A stretch of 64,000 nt of DNA from Xiphydria camelus (Eukaryota > Arthropoda > Insecta > Hymenoptera > Xiphydriidae). Location of the stretch: positions 12,758,822 through 12,822,821 of the forward strand of contig OY783193.1 in the NCBI GenBank assembly GCA_963678675.1. The letters run 5' to 3'. The first letter of the stretch is position 1. Each line of letters begins with the position of its first letter. The position numbers were made by a program, and so were the translations under genes. Of the stretch, positions 11,990 to 24,612 are shown piece after piece. The notes under the pieces were generated by a model, which was not told the origin of the DNA, did not search any database, and saw only the letters and a program-made list of their open reading frames with translations.

Positions 11990-12250
11990 TATACTTAAAC
12001 CTAATAACCGTGCATTTCGTAATCAATACAACAAGAAATATATAAGACAGGGTTATTAGGCAATCGATTCTAGAGGTTTCGATTTTTGGCAAAATATCAA
12101 AGAGTCGAACTGTCAAATTTTTTAGCAAAAATCGAAACCTCTGGAATCGATCGCTCGACCACCCTATCTTATGTATTTTTTTGCACTGATTATATAAAGC
12201 ACGGTTATTAGGTCGATATCTCGAAATAATATAAGATATCAATGATTTAA
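11990..12250. repeat. Inverted repeat in AT-rich DNA
   Basis: The arms ATTCTAGAGGTTTCGATTTTT at about 12066 and AAAAATCGAAACCTCTGGAAT at about 12126 face each other. An outer pair (AATAACCGTGC / GCACGGTTATTAGG) lies near 12003 and 12200. This is compatible with a foldback element. Confidence 0.5.
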
Positions 12251-14240
12251 TACACGAGAAATTTTTCTTTTTCAGAAAATCACTGATGTCGGAAAAACCG
12301 ATGAAAAGGCAATGATTTCAGATTATTAAAGTTAAGCGACGCGAGAGGGGAGTGAAGGAAAGGTGAACGAGCTTGGGGAAACGCATTCCCCTGTTTCGGA
12401 AAAAAGCGAGATCTTGATTAATTAAGTGATTAGTTATATAACAGGCGAATGGGGTAGAAACGACAGCGAATTACTTTGAGGCGCTCGAGGAGGTTCCTCT
12501 CCTTCATGGCGCTCGTTATAACTAACTGGAGTGCTCTTTGAACGAAGCGGGACACCCCCCAAAGTAACTTATTCGAGTACATAAATTAAGGTATCGTATG
12601 ATTGACGAGTAAAGTGCCTGTGCCTATATACACTGAATATTAATTGAAACGACTAAATATTAAGTCGGTCACGTGCATCCGTAATTCTAGTTGAATCGGT
12701 TTAATCTGAATTTTCATCTCGACGTACATAAAGCGGTCTCGAGGGATTCGCCGTTGTAGACGGCGAGGAAGAGAGGAAATTATTTTTTATTTCACTTTGC
12801 GGAGAAAGAATTCATCGGAATATCTCAGCATGGTGTACATAGATGTGTAGACGTCCTTCGCGCATTTGTACCAACGCACCTAGCTTCGGTCGTTTCCGGG
12901 TCGCTTTTATATCAAGACCCATGCGCTCGGGTCGTCGAGAAATTAATTACGGGTCGGTGAGCTAGCTCGCCCTCGCTCTCGCTCTCTCGCTATCTTGCTC
13001 CCTCGCACTCTCCCCCTCCCACCCCCCTTTACCTCTCCTTAGAGTCATGCCATCGAGTCGCTAGAGCACGTTGCTTTGATGGCTAATATTATACAGATTC
13101 TTCTATAATTTTAACGGAGTAAACTTACATGGTGTATGAATAAATAAAGTTCCGATCAAAGAAGCAAGTAAAATTCGATGAAATACAGGATGGCAAAAAC
13201 TACACGGGTCAATATTTGAAGAGATTTACTCCAAAACTAACTAAGTCTAAAAAATTAGAAAATGGTAATCACTACTTTTTTATTGCCATTTAATTATGGT
13301 GTGGATAAAAACAATATTTTGCCAATGAGTTATATAATGTATTGTTCACTAAAACACACATTTATATTTAGAAAAGGATAAAAAGTAATAATATCGAACA
13401 ACCAACATATACACGTTACATAGCAAACTTAGCCTAAGTCCGTGGACTTAGTTATGTTTCGAATACAATTGAAATGGACTTGGTTTACTTTTGAAATAAA
13501 CATTTGACTTGTGCAGTTGAAATGAGTGGGACTTATACCAGTATTGTAGGAAACAAAGACACGTCTGGTTTTTAAAGTCTTTTAAGAGAGGCATGTCTTA
13601 TCTGTATCTCAATTTTAGTAATTTTGGACTTAGTTTTGGAATAAAGCTCTTCATTTGTAGACGATAAAAACCGTAAGACCGCATGTTTCACCTTGACCGC
13701 GAAAATTGTAACGCGATACATCCGCAGACGAGAGAAGACTCGGTGAGATGGAGCAAACTTCGACGCGAGTCTTGCGTACATAAGAGGTAGAAACTATCCG
13801 CGCGGTATATGGAAACTATCGACGCAAACTATGCGCCGTTCTATTCGTAGTCGATGAAAGTTAAGACGCGGTGCGCTCGGACTACGAAGCGAATACCTTG
13901 GGGAGGGATGCTTCGAAGCGCGGTACTCGTCGGCGACATAAATTAAGATACGCGGTACACCCGAGCTACGAACACTCCGAGAAACTCCATTATCGATGCC
14001 CCAAATTGGCGACAATTTGTCCGACGGTTTAGTGTCGACACTGCGACTGAGCGTATGCGCGGCTGGTCGGGCGATATACATATCTACCGACACAGCTGAT
14101 CGACCTCGTACGAAGCTCTGTATCCCGTGTGTCGTATGGTTCGTTGACGTAGACTGAGAAGAAAATTTGATCAATTTAATCAAACTCTTGGGGACGATGA
14201 CCCAACTGTTTGGACAGATATGCACTGTAAACAAATTTGT
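12251..14240. other. Intergenic, no gene recognised
   Basis: Pyrimidine-rich CT repeats lie near 12965-13050 (CTCGCTCTCGCTCTCTCGC). CpG-rich sequence at 13800-14230 gives a 146-codon minus-strand frame without any recognisable motif. No gene is supported. Confidence 0.4.
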
Positions 14241-14460
14241 ATTAAATTTAATACAATTGTGTGTAAGGCTTTTATCCGATACGTGATTATGAAAATTAAT
14301 ATATTCTGTTATGAAATTTATAAAGGTAATTTCATAAGGAAGTATATCAATTTTTACAATTACGGAGTATATTAATTTCCATAATCATGTATTGGAAAGG
14401 ACTTTATGTAAAAGTATATTATTAAAAGTAGAATTTCTTTTACAGTGTGGATCCTCCATC
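14225..14460. repeat. Foldback element in AT-rich DNA
   Basis: The arms at about 14268-14310 (TCCGATACGTGATTATGAAAATTAATATA-like) and about 14355-14400 are inverted copies. The outer ends carry CACTGTAAA / TTTACAGTG. Non-coding. Confidence 0.5.
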
Positions 14461-15535
14461 TGTTTAGTTAAACTGATCATTTTTTGGTTCGAATAACTGA
14501 AAGTTTAATTAAATGAACTAAATATTCCGGTAGGTGAACTGACCAGTATTTTGATTAGAATAACTAAACGCGTTTAGTTATAATAAATGCATTTTGTCAA
14601 TTTAACCTAATTATTTTTCCCTGTATATGGAGAGCAGCGTTTCGAGGTTTACATTTCGAAGGATCGCGAGCGATACGGCGATGCCCCGAGGGGACGTGCA
14701 ATCTAAGGAGACAGCAGCGACATCTCGTCTCTTACGCGTATCTACACCGTGGGTTTAAGGTACAGCCTGCATGGATTATTCCCGCGAGATAATCCTCGCG
14801 TTTCGAGCGGCAGTCTTTCGCAAGGATCGCTCCATTGTACTACTCGCGATACGACATGGACTTCGTACCGAGAACCTCGTATTATAATTCTCTAAGGAGA
14901 GTCGCGACGGTCCGGCAAAGCGTTCCTCCGCAAAGGCAGAGATATGCCGGTCACGATTACCGCACGCCAATGAGTTTTCGGTAGTTACAGGCAGATCGCG
15001 AGGTATTTCTATACACCGAGAGCCTTCGAAGTTTCGAGGCGCGATACCCGGCGCGGTCCGCGCTTTACGACGCAATTCGCGCGTAAGATGTTCGGAAATA
15101 CCGACTCGTAAAACTAAGACGATCGAACGCGCGCGATCGTTCCGCGATGCGACGATAAAATCCGCGCAACATCGAAACGCTCCGACTGAGGTACGGGGTT
15201 CGTTAAGATTAACGGTAAGGGACGGATGTTATACTGGGAAAATATCGTTCTTTATACTTTTGAGCTAAAAAACTGACTGACTCGAATTTTTGACTGAGTC
15301 GAATCAATCGGTTTGGCGGTCGATCAATGTCGTTCAATAATTCAGTTTTCTCACTCATTTTTTTCATTGCACGTACGAAAATGTTGAACGAATTATTTAC
15401 CCCGTATTTTTTTATTTTTCATCTTCGACCTTATTTATGCTGAAAAACAATATTTAAAATTTCAGCTACGTCATCGTCTTGTGAGATTATCTCTCTTGCA
15501 TTCATCGCTTGACATAACTGTGGCTCTCTGGCTCA

Positions 15536-15790
15536 TCGATGACGTCACAATCTTGTAGGAAGAAAAAAACACTTATAACTCGGCGAATAATTATTTTTTT
15601 TCGGAGCGTTTCTTTTCCGTCTGTTATTGAATATGTACACACGGATTATAAATTAAATTTGAAAATATTCATAGATTTTTGACGTTAAGACAGAATTCTG
15701 ACCGCCTCGGATATCTTCTCTATTTTTCATCATTGCTCTCTGTAGACTCCGTTTATTTTCCCACCTCATTCCCTTTAAGTAATATCCATT
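15536..15790. repeat. Dispersed repeat, copy 1 (inverted partner at 19452-19700)
   Basis: This block and 19452-19700 are reverse complements over about 250 bp with moderate divergence. Matching landmarks include AGACTCCGTTTATTTTCCCAC here and its complement near 19475, and GACGTCACAATCTTGTA here and its complement near 19670-19690. No open frame is shared, so I treat it as a non-autonomous repeat. Confidence 0.65.
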
Positions 15791-17029
15791 CATTTTCTAG
15801 TGCGCACGGTGCAAACTCGCACGTGTTTCATAACGTGAGTGTAATTAATTAAGCCCACGCTCTTTTCCACCGTTCTCCTCGTGCTTCCACTTATCGTACG
15901 ACTGTGTATAGGGCGCGGAAAGTGGAACGCATATGGAACACGCGCAAGTGCGAAAATAAGACCGAACGAAATTCTTCGCGCTGCCGTAATTCATGCGCCG
16001 CGATGGGGGAGAGAGAGAGAGAGAGGAGGATAGTCACGCGAGAGATAATCCCCTCGGCTCTCGAATTTCGCGCGCCGATGCGCGGCTTCGTGCAAACTCA
16101 AATGGGCTTCTATGGATAATACGCGATTAGTCGCGTCGCGAGAGCATCTCTTGAGAAATAATCAAGCGGCTTGCGTTTTTGCGGCGAGACTGCCAGCGAA
16201 GCGAGCGCGCGAATCATCGGAGTAATACGTAATTTTCTCGGCGACCTTTTAAGCACAGTCGCACCTCGCTCGCTGGATTTGCTGGAGGGCTTTGCCCGGA
16301 ACCCCCGTCGGGAGTTCCGCTCGCCAAACATTCGAGACCTTCTGGGATGTTTACGACCCCGTTTCATGTTTTTCTTATGTAGGAATATCAAAAGCTTGTT
16401 TTTTTTTACAATAAGCACACCCGACCGTCGGTCGACTGTCGGTTTCCGTGCTGCAAAAACACAAGGCGCGTTATTATTTATCGCGTGAACTTTAGCATAC
16501 GTCTATGTATTAATGGTTGCATGATCCAAGGGGCAAGTAGATAAGTACGTTTTTGGTCCGCTATTTGTTTTTGTTTTGTTGAGCTGTTTTAACCCCTTCC
16601 TGCATCTTGTACCATATATGGCACAAACGCCTTTTCACTCATTATCTTCTGTAAATAACCTTTAAACGTGAAAAATGCAACGTTTTTCTTTGCTTCAATA
16701 AAGGTAGAAACTCTCTCTGTTGAAGTGAAACTTCTTTGCTGAGGGGTCTAAAAGCGCGGTATGCAACGAAAATTCCTCAAAAACCGTAACGAAACCCACA
16801 CACTCCAGCGCTACCTTACGTGCCTCACTCATACACCGATCTCGACCTTGCCCCATTCCACTTAGGCCCTTCGCACACAACGCTACGCAGGTATCCGACA
16901 CTCGACGAGTGTACACACACCACGCGACGCGACTTTCGTCTCGGTGATGCTTTATATTATACTCCCGCGACCGGCATGCTCAAGTGGCCGATACTCGCGT
17001 CGCCGAGACTGTTCCGTCGCACAATTATG

Positions 17030-17475
17030 TTTTCTTTTATTTTACAACGATCTATTTTGTTGTTTGGCAATATGTTTATATGTACTCGAAAGAGCTCTTT
17101 CTGCTTTACAAAACTGTTGTAATTGTTATTTCGAATAATTAAATTTCTTATTATTTTTCTGGCTTATAGAAATGGAATATCCAGGGGGCAAAAATCAGCA
17201 GTTTCGACATCTGCTTTTCTTTGCTTTTCATCGAGGTCAATAAACTGCCGTATACGGAGAAGGTGTTATAGGCGAGTCTTTGATAAAAAAGATGTCGAAA
17301 ATTCTGATTTTTTCCTCCTGGATATTCCATTTGTAAGCCTGAAAAATAATAAAAAATTGTTATTCGAATAAACAATTATAACAGTTGTGTAGCGCAGAAA
17401 GAGCTCTTTCGAATGAATATAAACACTTTGCGGGACAGTAAACAAATCGTTGTAAAATGAAATAAAAGAAAAGAA
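17030..17475. repeat. Foldback element, about 445 bp
   Basis: The left arm at about 17030-17220 and the right arm at about 17280-17475 pair almost throughout. Landmarks are AAAGAGCTCTTTCTGC against GCAGAAAGAGCTCTTTCG and GAATATCCAGG against CCTGGATATTC. The open frames at 16944-17375 are hairpin read-through. Confidence 0.75.
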
Positions 17476-17519
17476 AACGCTACGAACTTATTTTCCAACC
17501 CAATAGCATCGCGATCATA

Positions 17520-17830
17520 AATACTTCGTCAAACTAGGGTTCATCTCGCCATCAGCGAAGCAGTACATTTCGGCGAATCCAGGCTGCTAATGAGTTCGCA
17601 GTCCCGCACCTTTCCTGAAAGGGTTAATTACTGGACGAATCGGAATGAACTTTTGCCGAAATATTCGGTTATCTATTGAAATCGTCATTTCTCTCCTTTA
17701 CAAAGCTGAATGCATTTCGAATGCATTCGAAATATAGCGGTATCTGCGAGAAGTGGTTCATTATAATTCGTTCGGTAATTAGCCTTCCAGGAAAGGTGCA
17801 GGACTGCGAATACATAAGCAGTCCTCGTTT
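17520..17830. repeat. Palindromic repeat with CCAGGAAAGGTGC(G/A)GGACTGCGA ends
   Basis: The left arm around 17597-17625 and the right arm around 17785-17815 are inverted copies of the CCAGGAAAGGTGCGGGACTG block. Relatives lie at 33960-34180, 53590-53670 and 54790-54990. The last of these reaches the 3' end of UGT-E. Confidence 0.65.
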
Positions 17831-18119
17831 GCCGAAACGTACCACCCAAACTGCGTGCACTATAATGTGCACTATAATAGAATTTGTAATGTATGTGAAA
17901 TTCTGAGAAACAGCGATTAATGTTTTATCACTGTCAAATTTGGAAGTAAAATTCCTTGATTCCGTTTATGATTTTCTAGAAATTTGTCAGTTTAGTGAAT
18001 ACTTCGTTCGTTCGATCAAAGTTACTTCGTATACTGAGAAAAGAGTTTATTTCCAATTAATAAGTGTATACTTGATTATGGCGGAAAAAATATTTTGTTA
18101 GACCAAGTAAGTAAATATA

Positions 18120-18418
18120 CTGGGTGATTCTTTAATATTGCGACAAACTTCAAGGATGGGTTCCTTGGATGAAAATAAGAAAAAAAAAACAAACAAAACG
18201 TGTGGCCGCCACACGCGGAAGAAGTGAAACTTCGATACCAGTTTCTCTGAATTTGATTCCGGTGGTATTAGTTTCAATTGGCTCTACGAAGAAGCATTGT
18301 AGAAGATTTGTATAGAGCCAATTGAAATTAATACCATCAGAATCAAATTCAGAGAAACTGGTATCGAAGTTTGACTTCTTCCGCGTGTGGCGGCCACACG
18401 TTTTGTTTGTTTTTATAA
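18120..18418. repeat. Foldback element with CGTGTGGCCGCCACACGCGG arms
   Basis: The arms at about 18190-18290 and 18312-18415 are nearly perfect inverted copies, each carrying its own GTGTGG/CCACAC mini-palindrome. Non-coding. Confidence 0.8.
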
Positions 18419-18587
18419 GTTGTTATTTAGAAAATTGTTTTATGTCATATAGTTATTTCGAAAAATGGTTTTTTGCCATATATTGTTTGTACAAGAAATA
18501 GAAAAATCAGGCAGTATGGGGTTAAAGGTATTGCCCCTTTGATCACGCAACCATTAATACATAGACGCATGCTAAGGTTCACTGTAT

Positions 18588-18788
18588 ACGTACTCCCGGC
18601 GTCACGGATTTTGTAGCCCGTCGCTTTTTGAAATGTCATTTTTAAGTGCATTAATTAATGAATAATCAATACTCATGCATTCATTAGCCAAGGCAAATGC
18701 CGTCGAAGCCAACGAGAGCATGAGAGTTGATCGTTCCATCGACTAGTACGTTTGAAAATGACATTTGACATCCGTGACCCAGAGAGTA
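18588..18788. repeat. Foldback MITE with GGCGTCACGGAT ends, copy 1
   Basis: The ends GCGTCACGGATTTTG and CATCCGTGACCC face each other, and the centre is CATTAGCCAAGGCAAATGCCG. A second copy with the same architecture lies at 49196-49415 in the right duplication arm. Confidence 0.65.
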
Positions 18789-19451
18789 GGTAAGATCATG
18801 CCTAGAAATGATTAGCAACGCTAAAACAAAGACCCAGTAGTTGTATTTCCTCTTCAGACGTGATAGTTTTCTGCAAAATTACTCGTCAGATTTTCCCGCC
18901 GAGTGCCTCGAAGCGACCGGGCAATGCGCGCAACGAGGCTTTGACGATCCGAGTAATCGGCGAGCTGCGCATCTTTGGAACATCCCAACCGAGGCAAGAA
19001 TGCCCCCAGGCTAACCGCTCCCGGCAAAATCCCACAGCGTACGCGAAACTTAAATCGAGTAAATAATTAGACGCTTGTATTTCGGGGAGTTCAAACGCGC
19101 GTATCCCTCTTTTCCTCCCCGCCTTTCCTCGATACTTCCTCTGCTTCGCAGATCATCGCGTACAACCTGCACGGTGATAGGTGAATTCGAAGGAAAATTC
19201 GGCGAGGATTTCGACGTGGCGATCCTCCGGGCGGTTCTCGAAAAGGAGAGAAAAGAAAGATTTAGATACGCCATTATTTAGCGAGACTCTCGGTTCGCGG
19301 TTTGCTCGGTCGCCTCCCGTACACACTCCTTGTCACACGACACATATATGATACATACATATACACGCGAGATAAGGCGTCGAGCCAAAATAGATCGCGG
19401 AGTAAACGAAAATCTCCTCGAGTTTTTGCGCCGTGTGCGCTAGAACGTTAA

Positions 19452-19700
19452 TTGATATTACTTAGAGGGAATGAAGTGGGAAAATAAACGGAGTCTACAG
19501 AGGACGATAAAAATAGAGAAGATATTCGAAGCGGTAAGAATTCGGTTTAACGTAAAAAAAAATATTAATATTTTTAAATTTGATTTATAATCCGTATAAA
19601 TATTCAATAACAAACAAAAAAAAACTGTCCGAAAAAGTAATTATTCGCTGAGTTATAAGTACGTTCCTCTTTACAAGATTGTGACGTCATCGAAAAACCA
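19452..19700. repeat. Dispersed repeat, copy 2 (inverted partner at 15536-15790)
   Basis: Reverse-complement partner of 15536-15790. The pair has the geometry of two insertions of one element in opposite orientation, 3.7 kb apart. Confidence 0.65.
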
Positions 19701-19762
19701 TCGAGCCAGAATAGATGGCGGAGTAAACGAGAATCTCGCTCGTAAGAATTGCTCGGTTTACT

Positions 19763-20032
19763 GCGCACCGAGGAAACAGTTTATTAATAGTTAATAAATG
19801 TAATTTCAAATACGGCGAAATAAATATTTCGTTAGGACAAAAAATATGTACCTACTGATTATATATTAAGATGTTTATTTCATTCAAATAGTTGCCTCAA
19901 AGAATCAAATTGTGCCAAATAAATATAGCAATAGTTAACGAATATTTATTTGGTCCAATAAAATGTTTATTTCGCCACATTCAAATAAACATTAATTAAC
20001 TACAAATAAACTGTTTTCTCGGTGCGAGAGGC
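19763..20032. repeat. MITE with GCACCGAG(G/A)AAACAGTTTATT ends, copy 1 of 3
   Basis: The ends CGCACCGAGGAAACAGTTTA and AAACTGTTTTCTCGGTGCG form a terminal inverted repeat. The interior is AT-rich, with GGACCAAATAAATA-type and TTTATTTCGCC-type motifs repeated. The same family is found at 20660-20935 and 54292-54550. Confidence 0.75.
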
Positions 20033-20659
20033 GAAAGGCTTCTCGCACGGCACTACGCGCGACGTATTATCTATGATAGTTCGCTCTAAGATATCACTAC
20101 TCATAAGTCACACTTGCAGGAGTGAGGAAATAAGTAGATGAGATGTCAGTAGAAATGAATTCTTGATAAGACTCGCGATTTTCTCGATTTGATCTTCGGA
20201 TTTCGCTAATCACATTTTAATCGGAGAGAAAGGAAGGCGAGGAGGGAGATAACATACGAAAAAAAAAACAAATTGTTCCGATTACCATATGAGTGCGATT
20301 AGAGACAAATCGCAGTTAAACCGCATGATCGTTTTCGCGATCATTTCAAAGCTTCCCCCCTGCACCGATTTAGCTCGGATTGAGTTTTAATCAGGACATG
20401 GAAATCTCGACCCGCGGTCTTCCTTCGATTAAGTTGAAGCAAGATCCTCGCGTGACGCCGCGATGTAGAAGTTCTAACGAGAATTGCTCGTCAGCTTCGA
20501 CTCCGATTCGCCGCACGCTGCAACCTGATGCTTTTCGGAATTCTCGCTTTGACCCCGCGGAGAAACTTTGCCGCAACTGCTAGAGAGTGACGAGAAGTAC
20601 AAACGGTTAGGAGTGTGTGTGTGTAAATTGGAAATTAACTTTACTCGTGAAAAAATCTA

Positions 20660-20935
20660 TGCACCGAGAGATTAATTTATTTATAATTAATATTTAAAAA
20701 TATTTTAAATATTTGTTTGAATATGGTGAAATAAACATTTCGTTGGACCAAGTAAATGTTCGTTAACTATTACGATATTATTTGGCACAATTAGATCCTC
20801 CGAGGCAACCATTTGAATGAAATAAACATTTTAATAATAATCATATATTTTCTTGTCTCAACAAAATATTTACTTTGCTGTACTTAAAATTACATTTATT
20901 AGCAATTAATAAACCGTTTTTTCGGTGTGGTGAAA
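20660..20935. repeat. MITE, copy 2 of 3 (family of 19763-20032)
   Basis: The ends TGCACCGAGAGATTAATTTA and AACCGTTTTTTCGGTGTG, with shared internal TTTCGTTGGACCAA and GAAATAAACATTTTAATAAT motifs, identify it as the same family. It lies about 630 bp from copy 1. Confidence 0.7.
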
Positions 20936-20939
20936 ATTG

Positions 20940-23208
20940 AAACCACGGTTGATAGTTTTTTTTAACAAAAACTTTTCGAATTCGCATGCTTTTCGCGTTC
21001 GTATATTGAAAAGTTTTGATAAACGACGTATCGCCGCACGATCGCTCGCGATATGGCAATTTCGATCGACGGTTACTAAACGGGCTTTCAGAGCTAGTGT
21101 ACCGAGAAATACCGTTCTCGAGAGAACTTCTCCATGGGAGTCGGGAAGTTCAATTTTTTACGATACCGACGAACGAGCCGATAAATAATAATTACCGCTC
21201 TTAAGAGAGCTTATAGATACACCGAGAGAAAATTGGTAAATTATTCAGAAAGAATATTCTCATTGAAAGGATCGTAACTTTTATAGCAAGTTTAACTCTC
21301 TGAGGCTTAACTCCGCATACAGAGAGCAATCCTTATAATACCAATACACAAGTTCGTAAAGGCAACGGTGAACGTGGCGGGTCTTTACACTTCAAATGTA
21401 CCGCTGGAGGGTTAAATAGTCATAAAAATTTGCATTAAAAAAGGAGCCTCTCTTTCTCCCGACTCTAATTGCCGTTGGCTCCTAAGTCCTTCGTTAAGAC
21501 TGGGATGATGTATTGAATAAAAAAAATTGCATTGTTTCGAAAATTTAATTTTACTATTACAAATGTGTGTGTGGATACAGTAAAAATATTCCCTGCACTG
21601 CGATTCGAAAGAAATGATTAAGCCATTTTTTAGGTGAAATCGATAACTAGAATTAATATTACAAGTTTATTAAGTTGGATTTAATTATTTGTTCTTTTCT
21701 TTTTGACATTTCAGTAACTTGATCAAAGGTGTACTCGCATCGGAGAGACCGTAAAAACGCCCAGATTTACTAAGCACGGTAATTTCAGTTTTCGTTCTTT
21801 TTATTCCTTCCTTCCCCTTCTCTTCAGTTCAAACCTTTTTTCCCCGATGCTAGAGCGCATTCGACGCGTCACGCATCTTCCGTTGGTGAGCGAGTAAACG
21901 AGGCGGAGCCGTCGTGAGAAGGAAAGAAACGTCGAGCCCTTCATCGTCAAAATTTGCATTCGTATCGTCGCGGATAATCCCTTCGTTCTCCGATTGTTGG
22001 TTTGTTTAGCATGCATAAAGCGGAGCGCTCGCGCTCTACTCGGTTTTCCGGCAAAGACGACGCACCCGGAGCGGCGGTAGGATCGTTTCCATCCAGCAAA
22101 GTATTATTGGCGTGGTTGCGGCGCAGAAAGCGATCGAGGCGCTTCTGTACCACATTCAGGAGCACCTGCCGCCGTCCCGCAGTGATAATCCGGGATTCGC
22201 GTAACGACGTGGATATTATACATTATTACGCGCGGGAGCGCCGGCAACTGAATATCAGTCTCCTACCGCGAGAGAAGCTCGAAAGCCCGCGTGTACAGTC
22301 ATTTATAAAGTCTTCCGTCGACGCGCGAGCGTTCGCCTCGTTTCTTCGCGCTTCGTTGAGCGATTCGTCTCGCGGGAATCTCCGATCTCCGTTGAGTACC
22401 TATAGAGCTTTATCAATCGTCGATAATAATCGAATGGATACTACTGTGGTGTAAGCACGTATCGCACGTCCCATCCAGAGAGGCTTATTCCACGATGAAT
22501 CGAAAAACGGCCCCGTAGAAGCCATATCCGCGAAGGAATAAATAATCCAGTAGGACAGCGGGGATATTTGATTGGCCATTCTCTTACGTTATGGGGGTTA
22601 GTGGCACCGGTTGCAGTTACACTTAAGGCCGGCTGTGGCTATATAAAGTCGATTCTCTCGACTGTATTTCCTCGTATTTCATAATGCGCAATTCGGTGCT
22701 TTAATCTTTAATTGTACGATTTCTATGATTATTACTATTTGTTCAAAGCATTTTAATATTACTCAATAATAATATTAGGATACAACAAAATTGCCATAAT
22801 TGGTACAATTGTCCTAACTGATATTTTTATTTCATTCAACTCATTGTAGAATAAGGCTATATTACATCGAATCTCTAGAGGGACGTGTGTTTGTTATTTC
22901 TTTTTCACTTAAATATGCCGACGTATGATTTAGGATGGGACGTATAATACTCGTAGTATATGAAATGCTAACTTATAAGGGAATAGTTTGGTAAACGTTC
23001 TGGAGGTCCAATAAATTATTCGCGGAATAAAATAGATATTTGGATGGAAATAGATAGAAATAGAATTTTTTGCTAGCTATACCACATTTACCTCCATTCG
23101 CATCATTCCTCAATTTCTTATACCTATAGAGGATCTGCATTTTGAAGCTCGATTCTCGCGAAGGAACATTCAACTATCGAAGTCTTATCACTGCAAATTT
23201 CCTACCAG
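20940..23208. other. Upstream region, no gene recognised
   Basis: CpG-rich sequence at 21830-22460 gives a 150-codon open frame at 22002-22454. That frame has no domain, a composition typical of chance frames in GC-rich DNA, and no splice support, so it is not called. A TATATAAAG string at 22640-22648 precedes the exon at 23209 and could be a core promoter, but no initiator can be demonstrated. Confidence 0.3.
22640..22648 (+). promoter_or_regulatory. Possible TATA box
   Basis: TATATAAAG lies in a GC-rich neighbourhood about 560 bp upstream of the only convincing coding exon in this part (23209-23323). A 5' non-coding exon and an intron would be needed between them, since an acceptor-like CCTACCAG abuts the ATG. 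Weak evidence. Confidence 0.2.
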
Positions 23209-23323
23209 ATGCCAGGGAACACGACGGCGGGCAGCACCCTCCAGGACGATGAGCTCCATCGCATCCTGCACGAGCGAGAACAAGCGTGTATAGAGCAATT
23301 ACTCAACGTGACCCCGCCACCTG
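23209..23323 (+). CDS. First coding exon of an unidentified gene (38 codons)
   Basis: An ATG directly follows an acceptor-like TTTCCTACCAG. It opens 38 codons plus one base that end at a strong donor, G|GTAAGT, in phase 1. Codon use is GC-rich and CpG-bearing, unlike the AT-rich surroundings. The peptide is hydrophilic and acidic-basic (HRILHEREQACIEQLL near residues 17-32), with one Cys followed by an N-glycosylation sequon NVT. No signal peptide is visible. The layout of an acidic leader, then a Cys, then a sequon resembles the start of the extracellular hormone-binding domain of class B peptide-hormone receptors, but that is a guess from the pattern. The next exon is not identified within the window, so the gene would continue across a long intron. 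Confidence 0.5.
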
Positions 23324-23329
23324 GTAAGT

Positions 23330-24420
23330 CTTACACTCTATTTTTCATTTATTCCAAGTTTTAGTTCTAATCGAGCTGATCAATGATACGACAGAATGTT
23401 CAATCTGTATTACATCGAGCGAGTCGATTATCTGCGTAAAACTGTTTATCCCAACGAAGTTTCTAACGTGAACTTCGTTTAATTTCGGAACTGTGATAAT
23501 ACATTGGCTACTCCAAGTGGTTAAACTAAGTTCAACTTCTAAGTTACATTGGAGGAAAGTGGCTTCGTACACATATATAACTTACGTCCCATCGTCTTGA
23601 ATTTAAGACGACCGAGTTTTCAACAGGGTATCAAGGTGTCGCTCGCCTGACGCGTAGGACAGCTGGCTTTTTTACCTGTACATAATACCTTTACGTAGCA
23701 CGGCGAATCTTCAAAGAGACGATCATTAAAGGTACGGCAAATCGCGAAATCATTGAATTAGTAAATTATTTAAAAGAGAAGAGCCGAAGCGAAGCGGCCA
23801 ATTCTGCTCTCAGAGCTTGCAAAACGACGTTAACATTAACGAGCCCCTCCGGCGTAAAATAGAGGAGCAAGCGAATCATGTTTTCCGCCCTTAGACGCGA
23901 CGCGCGCACTCGAGGAGCGCGGGTTAATTGACGAACGCAAGCTCCTCGGTTTACCTGCAAAGTGAACATGTGTTTACTTGCATTATGAGGGATAAAAGCA
24001 AAAGTATATCCTCGAAACGCATTTCCTCCCAATTTTCCGGCAGCCATTGTTTTTTATGCAAAGAAAATATTCCCCACCACAATTTCTACATGTCGGATAT
24101 ACTAAATCTAATTTATTGCGTTTATTTCCATAATGAATATAGCGGCAGCGGTATACCTATATTTGACCTCAAGCTGTACGTTCTTTCAATCTTTATCTCG
24201 TCGATTTTTTGCACGGAGAAAATAAGATTACAACGATTGTTGAGGGAATAAAGAAGCTGCAGCGAAGTCGACGAAAGTATAAAATTAGAGGTCCAGCGTT
24301 TTTTTTAGCTTAACGAAATTTTCTTCATGTTACAAGTTTTTCTCGAGTCCGATAATTACAAAAATACAACAGGATGTTTCCAGCGCTGAGAAGAACCCTT
24401 TCAAAAATCTTGGTACCCGG
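23330..24420. other. Downstream of the 23.2 kb exon, no further exon identified
   Basis: This is presumed intronic if the 23209-23323 exon is real. Open frames at 23345-24251 have no recognisable domain. I looked for a phase-1 acceptor followed by a Cys/Trp-rich frame and did not find a convincing one. Confidence 0.3.
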
Positions 24421-24424
24421 ATAA

Positions 24425-24612
24425 ATATCGAGGGTGCTATAACAGAGGAGCGTAACTACGGAAAAGTAAATTTTACTTGTGTAGAAAATGTGCTCCATAT
24501 GGGTAAACATTTGTTTTAAATAAAAAGCCTGATTTTTAAATCGTTTTTCGTCCCTCCTGTAAAATTGACTTTTCCGTTGTTACGCCCCTCGGTTATAGCA
24601 CCCTCGATATCT
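24425..24612. repeat. Foldback MITE with TATCGAGGGTGCTATAAC ends
   Basis: The left end TATCGAGGGTGCTATAAC near 24427 and the right end GTTATAGCACCCTCGATA near 24593 face each other. The next block (GTAAATTTTAC / GTAAAATTGACTTTTCCG) also pairs. Non-coding. Confidence 0.75.

Noticed and set aside
13794..14234. 146-codon minus-strand frame
   Set aside because: No recognisable motif and GC-rich background; unsupported as a gene.
16592..17626. A kilobase-scale TTAA element (TTAACCCCTTCCTGC ... GAAAGGGTTAA)
   Set aside because: Only a few terminal C bases match between the two ends, so a shared origin is not supported.
22002..22454. 150-codon open frame on the + strand
   Set aside because: It lies in CpG-rich DNA with competing frames on the other strand, has no domain, signal peptide or splice support, and an Arg/Ser-rich composition typical of chance frames.
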